Of a stretch of DNA of 7,130 bases, positions 1 to 3,686 are shown piece after piece. The notes under the pieces were generated by a model. It saw only the letters and a program-made list of their open reading frames with translations, searched no databases and was not told the origin of the DNA. Made by a program: the position numbers and the translations under genes. The stretch's first letter is position 1; every line of letters starts with the position of its first letter. This DNA comes from an uncultured Prevotellaceae bacterium (GTDB taxonomy: Bacteria > Bacteroidota > Bacteroidia > Bacteroidales > Bacteroidaceae), in NCBI GenBank assembly GCA_937877625.1, contig CALFJG010000032.1, positions 1 to 7,130 on the forward strand, given 5' to 3'.

Positions 1-39
1 GATATTGACCTGTACGCTAATACAAAAATCTGTTTTCAT
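1..39 (-). CDS. 5' end of a further early-operon gene (partial, runs off the left edge)
   Basis: On the minus strand an ATG at 39-37 opens a frame that continues without a stop to the window edge, giving MKTDFCISVQVNI. It starts 12 nt after the stop codon of the 279-aa gene. It is preceded by the same 18-base leader element that precedes that gene, which is the main argument that this start is real. Only 13 codons are visible, so no function can be assigned. It would be the seventh gene of the leftward block. Confidence 0.55.
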   Translation of the reverse strand, partial: MKTDFCISVQVNI

Positions 40-42
40 AAC

Positions 43-60
43 TAATAGTGCTTAATCGTT
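43..60 (-). repeat. Copy 2 of an 18-bp intergenic leader repeat
   Basis: On the minus strand this reads AACGATTAAGCACTATTA, identical to 896-913. It covers the last codon and stop (GAT TAA) of the 279-aa gene and ends 3 nt before the ATG of the next gene. The matching position just ahead of two successive start codons suggests a translation-initiation or RNA-processing element, or a trace of gene-module duplication. Confidence 0.8.
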
Positions 61-891
61 GTTGCGTAATATTAAAATAGGCATATTGTCTTTTGAACCG
101 AATTTCAAATCTTTCTTTGGCGTGTTAGTAATATAGCGGTTCCACGTTTTCACGATATACGCCCAAAGTGCTTCTGTAGATAATTTCGTACTTGACGAAA
201 AAGCGTATCTGGTAATAAGCTGCCGTAGTTGTTCTATAGACTGATTTTCTGCCGTTGATAGTGAAAACAACTGCTCAAAAAAGGGTAAAACTTCATTTTC
301 GCTATATCCTCCTTTGTGCGTTAAGAAATAGTACAAACCGCCCGTCCATGAGCCTGACAATATACGGCATCGTGATTGAAGCCTTACGGTAATAACACTA
401 ACAGCGTTAAAGCCGTCGGGGTCTTTGCGGTATAATTCGTATTTCTCTGCATTGCTAAGTCTTTTCTTACCTCCGCTTGCAAAGTTACTATTATTAGTGT
501 AAACTCGCCCGGTTTTGCAAAGCACCTCGTTAACCATAACGATAGACGCGGCTAAGTTATAGTGCTTTGTGTTTTGCATAGCAAGCAACTGCCCCAGCGT
601 TCTATGCCTACCACAATCATACGTTGCGAAAGATTCTGTAGGAACTCCCCGGCAAACGTCAAATTTCACTGGTATATTGGCCTCGATAACGGCGTGTAGT
701 CTGTGGTGTCCGTCTAATAAATTGCCGTTGATGTCAAAGTTAATGCTGCAACCGTTCAAAAGCCATTTGCCTCGCTTCATTGTGTCGGCATAGCTAAGTA
801 CAGTTGGTTTGCTAATTGGCCTGTTTCCCTGACTTGTTTTCAGGTACTCTAACGCCTTTTGTGGCGTAATGTTCTCTGTTACGTAATTCAT
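52..891 (-). CDS. ParB/sulfiredoxin-like DGHHR-motif phage protein
   Basis: This 279-aa soluble protein resembles phage and mobile-element proteins with a ParB-like N-terminal fold. Residues about 24-70 follow the family pattern: N-R-P-I-S, then Y-A-x-x-M-x-x-G-K-W at 34-43, then F-D-I-N-G-N-L-L-D-G-H-H-R-L at 52-65. The D-G-H-H-R core (60-64) corresponds to the D-G-x-H-R signature of ParB/Srx-like nuclease or nucleotidyl-binding domains. A second conserved-looking patch, Y-D-C-G-R-H-R-T, lies at 91-98. The C-terminal 170 residues are mostly helical and show no motif I can name. There is no signal peptide or membrane segment. Chromosome-partitioning ParB is unlikely, because no helix-turn-helix or parS-type context is visible; a DNA-modifying or regulatory accessory role in the early operon is inferred. 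The ATG at 891 lies 4 nt after a copy of the 18-bp leader repeat. Confidence 0.7.
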   Translation of the reverse strand: MNYVTENITPQKALEYLKTSQGNRPISKPTVLSYADTMKRGKWLLNGCSINFDINGNLLDGHHRLHAVIEANIPVKFDVCRGVPTESFATYDCGRHRTLGQLLAMQNTKHYNLAASIVMVNEVLCKTGRVYTNNSNFASGGKKRLSNAEKYELYRKDPDGFNAVSVITVRLQSRCRILSGSWTGGLYYFLTHKGGYSENEVLPFFEQLFSLSTAENQSIEQLRQLITRYAFSSSTKLSTEALWAYIVKTWNRYITNTPKKDLKFGSKDNMPILILRNND

Positions 892-895
892 ACTT

Positions 896-913
896 TAATA
901 GTGCTTAATCGTT
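896..913 (-). repeat. Copy 1 of an 18-bp intergenic leader repeat
   Basis: On the minus strand it reads AACGATTAAGCACTATTA, overlaps the stop codon of the 78-aa gene by two bases and ends 4 nt before the ATG of the 279-aa gene. It is identical to 43-60. The match stops on both sides even though the repeat takes in different coding context each time, so the element itself, not the neighbouring genes, appears duplicated. Confidence 0.8.
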
Positions 914-1148
914 ATTTTTGAAAATAGTTAATCTGCTGTGGGCGTTTGCAAATGCCCTCACGTACTAAGCCGTGCAAGGCTTCTAAGCAAACTTTGTCGA
1001 ATTGGTCAGCGGGTAACTTGTATAAGATGCCGTGTGCCTGACGCATTGCGCTAACTTTCTTGTATTCGTCGGGGTAGGCTCTCGCCATTCGCTGTAAGGC
1101 CATTGCCTGACTGCCTAACCGTTCTGTATTCGGGTCATATTTTGCCAT
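912..1148 (-). CDS. Small basic early-operon protein, function unknown
   Basis: This 78-aa protein is not recognised. It is highly charged and predicted helical throughout, with no membrane segment, signal peptide or cysteine pair suggesting a metal site. Basic residues are scattered (K3, R10, R20, R23, K30 and a basic patch near the C-terminus), compatible with nucleic-acid or protein binding but not diagnostic. Its ATG at 1148 lies 6 nt after an unusual run of eight G residues (minus strand), which itself follows the stop codon of the 34-aa gene. Its stop codon touches the 18-bp leader repeat of the 279-aa gene. Compact spacing on both sides supports it as a real operon member. Confidence 0.65.
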   Translation of the reverse strand: MAKYDPNTERLGSQAMALQRMARAYPDEYKKVSAMRQAHGILYKLPADQFDKVCLEALHGLVREGICKRPQQINYFQK

Positions 1149-1154
1149 GTCCTA

Positions 1155-1162
1155 CCCCCCCC
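1155..1162 (-). repeat. G8 homopolymer in the leader of the 78-aa gene
   Basis: Eight consecutive C on the plus strand (G8 on the minus strand) fill most of the 14-nt gap between the TAA of the 34-aa gene and the ATG of the 78-aa gene; the gap reads G8-TAGGAC. It is the longest homopolymer I noticed in the window. It sits where a ribosome-binding site would be, so slippage would change spacing rather than reading frame. Confidence 0.7.
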
Positions 1163-1267
1163 TTAGTTACTCATTTCTTCGGCTATTGCCTTAATGTCCT
1201 TTGCCACAATAACCGTGCATACGACGCACATAACGGCCAAAGCCGCTGTAGTGATAATCTGTGCCAT
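1163..1267 (-). CDS. 34-aa single-span membrane peptide
   Basis: A short minus-strand frame opens with ATG at 1267 and ends with TAA at 1165-1163. It fills an otherwise empty gap of about 130 nt between two operon genes. Residues 3-23 are almost entirely hydrophobic (I-I-T-T-A-A-L-A-V-M-C-V-V-C-T-V-I-V-A), giving one clear transmembrane helix. It is followed by a charged, helical tail (K-D-I-K-A-I-A-E-E-M-S-N). Two cysteines (14 and 17) lie within the span. The start is preceded by an A-rich AAACAAAAAGAGTT stretch typical of Bacteroidetes initiation regions. The family is unknown; small early-expressed phage membrane peptides can act in superinfection exclusion or membrane regulation, but nothing here specifies that. 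Confidence 0.6.
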   Translation of the reverse strand: MAQIITTAALAVMCVVCTVIVAKDIKAIAEEMSN

Positions 1268-1283
1268 AACTCTTTTTGTTTAA

Positions 1284-1490
1284 TTACTTGATTACGTACA
1301 TACCTTGCCAACACTTGATAATCTCGGCCCCGGTAGTAACCTTGGCTTTACCCGCCTTACGGATGCGAAACTTTATTGAGCCGTCGGCCTCGTAGCGGGC
1401 TATGGTGTGCCGGTCTACGTGTAGGGCTTTCGCTGCCTGTTTCTGATTATACAGGCCATCAGGGTTTACTATCGGTTTGTCGATTATCAT
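1284..1490 (-). CDS. Excisionase/MerR-like helix-turn-helix protein
   Basis: This 68-aa protein consists of essentially one DNA-binding domain. Residues about 13-45 follow the winged helix-turn-helix pattern of excisionase-family proteins: L-Y-N-Q-K-Q-A-A-K-A-L-H-V at 13-25 as the first helices, D-R-H-T-I-A-R-Y at 26-33 as the recognition helix, then a G-S-I-K-F-R-I-R-K-A-G wing at 37-47. A short helical C-terminus containing I-I-K-C-W follows. Known relatives act as recombination directionality factors or small regulators in phages and conjugative elements; which applies here cannot be told, because no integrase is visible. Its ATG overlaps the TGA of the 66-aa gene (ATGA, 4 nt), indicating translational coupling. 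Confidence 0.75.
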   Translation of the reverse strand: MIIDKPIVNPDGLYNQKQAAKALHVDRHTIARYEADGSIKFRIRKAGKAKVTTGAEIIKCWQGMYVIK

Positions 1491-1687
1491 ATAGCGTTCT
1501 TAGTAATTGTGAGTGTGTTAGTAGGGTAGTCAGTTGTAGCGCTGAACTTACACCCTAAAAGATTCTGCATTTGGTAGGCAACGGATTTGCCGTTGTCGCA
1601 AGCCCGGGCGTTTGGTAGTTCAAACGTCCGGCTCTCTCCCATTTCCATACTGCGCAATTCCTCGCGTGTTACCTTTTCTGTTTTCAT
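1487..1687 (-). CDS. Small conserved-type phage protein, function unknown
   Basis: This 66-aa protein has a pattern I associate with unannotated small proteins of Bacteroidales prophages: an R-E-E-L start helix, then G-E-S-R-T-F-E-L-P-N at 17-26, A-C-D at 29-31, G-C-K-F at 45-48 and N-T-L-T-I-T near the end. The likely fold is small alpha/beta, and no catalytic motif is visible. It lies 12 nt after the stop of the 93-aa gene and overlaps the start of the helix-turn-helix gene by 4 nt, so the two are probably made in fixed proportion. A regulatory partner role is a guess from context only. Confidence 0.65.
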   Translation of the reverse strand: MKTEKVTREELRSMEMGESRTFELPNARACDNGKSVAYQMQNLLGCKFSATTDYPTNTLTITKNAI

Positions 1688-1699
1688 TTGTGCTACTTG

Positions 1700-1981
1700 T
1701 TATTTTTGGGTGAATAATCGACGTGGAAAGAAAACTACCTGCATACCCTTACCTGCGCCCATGCTGAAACGTGGTGCAGTCTCTTTGCTGCTTAACGCTT
1801 TCTTGGCGTAGTGTTCGGCGTGTAGGTCGCCGATTATGAGGCAAAGGCGCGTAAAGCCTACCAACTGACTTTTGCCCTCTTTGGGCTGTAGTCTAATCAG
1901 GAACTCCCGGTTAATCTTTGCACGTAAGGCGGGTAACTCCTTGACTGCATATTTTCCGTTTTTGATGCTCTTTTGTGCCAT
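1700..1981 (-). CDS. First gene of the leftward early operon, function unknown
   Basis: This 93-aa protein begins M-A-Q-K-S-I-K-N-G-K. I place the start at the ATG at 1981-1979; a TTG three codons upstream is in frame, but the ATG follows the usual ATT-ATG context and TTG starts are not needed. The protein is basic, with a K/R-rich N-terminus and a C-terminal patch around F-F-P-R-R, and its middle contains a beta-like C-L-I-I-G-D-L-H segment. It is not recognised. As the first gene behind the leftward promoter, opposite the repressor, it occupies the place of a cro/ner-type antirepressor, but it has no clear helix-turn-helix, so that role is not supported by sequence. Confidence 0.6.
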   Translation of the reverse strand: MAQKSIKNGKYAVKELPALRAKINREFLIRLQPKEGKSQLVGFTRLCLIIGDLHAEHYAKKALSSKETAPRFSMGAGKGMQVVFFPRRLFTQK

Positions 1982-2004
1982 AATCGACAAATTTTAGTTA
2001 AAAT

Positions 2005-2024
2005 TACTTATTTACTTACTTATA
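2005..2024. repeat. 20-bp direct repeat, copy A, beside the rightward promoter
   Basis: TACTTATTTACTTACTTATA matches 2116-2135 at 19 of 20 positions (T versus G at position 7). It ends 2 bp before the -33 box of the rightward promoter. Internally it is built from TTAC/TTAT tetranucleotide repeats. Two copies 111 bp apart in the control region make it a candidate operator, distinct from the 11-bp inverted repeat. Confidence 0.7.
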
Positions 2025-2026
2025 CC

Positions 2027-2058
2027 TTTGGCGGAAAAGAAAAACTGCCGTATCTTTG
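2027..2058 (+). promoter_or_regulatory. Rightward Bacteroides-type promoter toward the repressor
   Basis: TTTG at 2027-2030 (-33 box), a 20-bp spacer, and TATCTTTG at 2051-2058 (-7 box, consensus TAnnTTTG) match the Bacteroidetes primary sigma consensus exactly. Transcription would start near 2065, leaving a leader of about 170 nt before the repressor ATG at 2233. The promoter faces the leftward promoter at 2143-2174 head-on. A second TAnnTTTG match (2023-2030) overlaps the -33 box but lacks its own upstream TTTG. Confidence 0.75.
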
Positions 2059-2115
2059 CAGTTGGTTATTATTCGATAGTTGGGCTTAGATGTCCGACAG
2101 CCTTTCTTGTACCGC

Positions 2116-2135
2116 TACTTAGTTACTTACTTATA
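2116..2135. repeat. 20-bp direct repeat, copy B, at the leftward transcription start
   Basis: TACTTAGTTACTTACTTATA has the same orientation as copy A at 2005-2024. It lies 7 bp beyond the -7 box of the leftward promoter, that is, over its expected transcription start, and inside the early transcribed region of the rightward promoter. A protein bound here could block both promoters. Confidence 0.7.
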
Positions 2136-2142
2136 TCGGGTG

Positions 2143-2174
2143 CAAAGATAGACGTTTTCGGGTAAACTACCAAA
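2143..2174 (-). promoter_or_regulatory. Leftward Bacteroides-type promoter for the early operon
   Basis: On the minus strand, TTTG (2174-2171) is followed after exactly 20 bp by TATCTTTG (2150-2143) and then CA, the same architecture and -7 sequence as the rightward promoter. Transcription would start near 2136 and run through a leader of about 155 nt into the 93-aa gene. One arm of the 11-bp inverted repeat occupies its spacer and the other lies just upstream of the -33 box, so it is well placed for repression. Confidence 0.75.
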
Positions 2175-2194
2175 CATTTTAGGCGAAAACGTCT
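2150..2194. promoter_or_regulatory. Candidate repressor operator: 11-bp perfect inverted repeat
   Basis: AGACGTTTTCG (2150-2160) and CGAAAACGTCT (2184-2194) are perfect inverted copies separated by 23 bp, so the centres lie 34 bp apart, about three helical turns on one face. Similarity continues outward (ATCTTT on both sides, allowing one inserted base). The arms bracket the -33 box of the leftward promoter. The repressor encoded just downstream is the natural candidate to bind here. Confidence 0.7.
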
Positions 2195-2232
2195 AATCTT
2201 TAACTTTTTATAACAATTGTGGGTATTAGGTT

Positions 2233-2631
2233 ATGCAGACAGAAAACGACGTAAGACAAAGAATTTCAGCGGTTTTTGCTGAATTTGGCGACACACAAAA
2301 CGGATTGGCGGGCGGCGATTCTGCTACCCAAAAACGTCTAAATCGCCAACTCGCCAAAGGCGGCGCGGCTATTACGGTAGAAACGCTTTTGCTGATTCTG
2401 GATAAGCATACCGACGTATCGGCTGAATGGCTATTGCGTGGTGTTGGCGATATGCGCGTACTACCTAATGGGATGGATAGCCCGGAAAATACGGAAATAG
2501 GGAAATTAGAAAAAGACTTAAAAAGACGGCAAACAACTATAGATACAATGGCCGACGCGATAGAGCGATATAAAGCCCGTATCTCTGAACTTGAAAGGCT
2601 ATTGCCTGAACAAAAAAGAAATGTCGGATAG
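2233..2631 (+). CDS. Phage CI-like repressor with coiled-coil tail
   Basis: This 132-aa protein has an N-terminal helix-turn-helix domain (about 5-75). It carries the ending typical of CI-type phage repressors, a helix followed by S-A-E-W-L-L-R-G-V-G-D-M at 63-74. The DNA-contacting helices fall in the region 21-45 (T-Q-N-G-L-A ... R-L-N-R-Q-L). Residues about 86-124 are charged with heptad-spaced hydrophobic positions (I, L, L, I, M, I, Y, I, L, L), a likely oligomerising coiled coil instead of the peptidase-like domain of RecA-cleavable repressors. This implies induction other than LexA-style self-cleavage. It is transcribed opposite the early operon, and the operators lie directly upstream; a copy of the operator core (2331-2341) falls within its own helix-turn-helix coding region. 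Confidence 0.75.
   Translation: MQTENDVRQRISAVFAEFGDTQNGLAGGDSATQKRLNRQLAKGGAAITVETLLLILDKHTDVSAEWLLRGVGDMRVLPNGMDSPENTEIGKLEKDLKRRQTTIDTMADAIERYKARISELERLLPEQKRNVG
2331..2341 (+). promoter_or_regulatory. Third copy of the operator core inside the repressor gene
   Basis: AAAACGTCTAA is identical to 2186-2196, the right arm of the upstream inverted repeat. It lies about 145 bp away within repressor codons 33-37. It may be an auxiliary operator for looping or autoregulation, or chance; at 11 bp, recurrence this close to the operator is unlikely but not excluded. Confidence 0.4.
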
Positions 2632-2656
2632 TGGCGTTAATTCCTGATTACTAACT

Positions 2657-3085
2657 ATGAAAAGGTACTTATTTTGGCTTATAGGGCTTTTGTTACTCGC
2701 CGGGTGTTCATCTGACGGCGACGATAAGGAAAGTACGCCTACGGGTCATTATATAGCCTCAACGGGTACGGTAACGCTAAGTGTAGAGGTAGCCAACGGC
2801 AAATGTTGGCGGGTAACGGCCTTTGATGCCGGTAGCCTCGTTAGCCAACTAACGGAAATCTCGACTACAGGGCAATACCCAAACTACACCTATCAGGGCG
2901 ACGGCCTGACGCTTACCTGTGCTTTCGTAGATGCTAACCGATTCGACGCTACGGCTACGGGTAAACTGCAAAGGCGGTTTTCGGGCGACGGCTACGTAGA
3001 TATATCAGGCCGCTATCAGTTTGCCCGCTACGATGGCGTGTTAGATGCCAACGGCGACGGGATATTAGATACCTATAATAAATAA
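2657..3085 (+). CDS. Predicted surface-exposed lipoprotein with C-terminal calcium-loop motif
   Basis: The 142-aa precursor has a textbook type II signal: M-K-R-Y, a hydrophobic stretch, and the lipobox L-L-A-G-C with the acylated cysteine at 17. The residues after it (S-S-D-G-D-D-K-E) are acidic, like the lipoprotein export signal that sends Bacteroidetes lipoproteins to the cell surface. The body (30-125) is rich in T, G and alternating hydrophobic residues, so mostly beta. The end holds D-A-N-G-D-G-I-L-D (130-138), a good EF-hand/dockerin-type calcium-binding loop. The family is not recognised. It follows the repressor by 25 nt in the same direction and is therefore probably expressed in the lysogen, which suggests a surface trait conferred on the host. 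Confidence 0.7.
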   Translation: MKRYLFWLIGLLLLAGCSSDGDDKESTPTGHYIASTGTVTLSVEVANGKCWRVTAFDAGSLVSQLTEISTTGQYPNYTYQGDGLTLTCAFVDANRFDATATGKLQRRFSGDGYVDISGRYQFARYDGVLDANGDGILDTYNK

Positions 3086-3094
3086 CGTGCGCGT

Positions 3095-3628
3095 ATGAAA
3101 AGACTTTGCTTTATTTTGGTGTTTGCCTTGGCCTACCTAACGGCCAACGCCCAAAACTATATTTTCGGTTTAGACGAATTGGAATTGTTAGGCACTTGGA
3201 ATGTTACCGGCTCGTTTGGTACGTTCAACGGCCAAAGCCGGGGCGCAATGCAAAGCGTACAATTTGCCGACGGCAATTATACTAAGTTTACCTATCTCGA
3301 CGGTACGGAAACGGTAGACGTGTTTTTCAAAGGCTATTGGGTAACGGTAGCCAAAACAGATAAATACTTTCTCCACCTGTTGCCTTGGAATGGAAACGAA
3401 AGTATAGTCAATTTTTGGATTAAGGAATTTGCCGACGGCTCAATGACACTAACCACGTATGACGGTAGCGGTACTATCATGCTCGCCAAAGATACGTCGG
3501 CGGGCGTTAATGCCGCCCGGATGGATGCCCCAAAGGGCAAAGCCTACGGCCTCAACGGTACGGAACTGCCAACGCCTGACGCGGCCACCGGGATAGTAAT
3601 ACGGGATGGCCGCAAGGTAGTACAATAA
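3095..3628 (+). CDS. Secreted beta-rich protein with Prevotella-type C-terminal tail
   Basis: The 177-aa precursor starts with a type I signal peptide (K-R then a hydrophobic core, with A-N-A before the cleavage point at 19/20, mature start Q20). Residues about 28-131 have a lipocalin-like beta pattern, opening with L-L-G-T-W and ending with D-G-S-M-T-L-T. The last 28 residues (A-Y-G-L-N-G ... G-I-V-I-R-D-G-R-K-V-V-Q) match the short tail found on many Prevotella and related Bacteroidales secreted proteins, where it resembles a type IX sorting-like domain. It starts 9 nt after the lipoprotein gene and is likely cotranscribed. A single annotated function is not possible; surface or secreted cargo of the element is the best reading. 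Confidence 0.65.
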   Translation: MKRLCFILVFALAYLTANAQNYIFGLDELELLGTWNVTGSFGTFNGQSRGAMQSVQFADGNYTKFTYLDGTETVDVFFKGYWVTVAKTDKYFLHLLPWNGNESIVNFWIKEFADGSMTLTTYDGSGTIMLAKDTSAGVNAARMDAPKGKAYGLNGTELPTPDAATGIVIRDGRKVVQ

Positions 3629-3686
3629 TGCAAATTTTCAGCAAATCAAATTTACGAATATATAACTAAATGAAAATCAATAGAGT
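3629..3686. other. Probable element/host junction and fabG leader
   Basis: This A/T-rich gap separates the last element gene from fabG. It contains three CAAAT copies in 3631-3651, two of them as GCAAAT exactly 11 bp apart. These could be element-end binding sites or simply A/T-rich sequence. No TTTG-N20-TAnnTTTG promoter is visible on the plus strand, no terminator hairpin follows the 3628 stop codon, and no tRNA end is present. A six-codon frame (3670-3690) overlaps the fabG start as ATGA. Confidence 0.45.

Larger units (their letters stand above)
1..3650. mobile_element. One end of a prophage-like temperate element (right edge approximate)
   Basis: This stretch has the layout of a temperate phage immunity and early region: a repressor gene diverging from a compact block of very small genes, with a shared promoter/operator region between them. 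Codon choice and base composition differ from the G/C-ending host genes that follow. No GATC occurs anywhere up to 3724, whereas at least 12 occur in the following 3.4 kb. The right edge must lie after the stop codon at 3628 and before fabG at 3687; 3650 is only a midpoint. No integrase, transposase, capsid or tail gene is visible, so it could be a Mu-like transposable phage (whose repressor lies near one end), an integrase-type prophage, or another integrative element. No tRNA gene or obvious target duplication is seen at the edge. Confidence 0.75.

Noticed and set aside
913..920. TATTTTTG on the plus strand, also at 1701-1708, matching the -7 consensus
   Set aside because: Neither has a TTTG box about 20 bp upstream, and both arise from A-rich gene ends in the leftward operon, so they are probably chance.
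1982..1990. TTG start three codons upstream for the first leftward gene
   Set aside because: An ATG with a typical ATT-ATG context is available at 1981; the extra three residues add no motif.
1..3650. CRISPR array, diversity-generating retroelement, tRNA attachment site or origin
   Set aside because: I looked for spaced repeats, a reverse transcriptase or template repeat, tRNA-like cloverleaf ends and iteron arrays, and saw none within the window.
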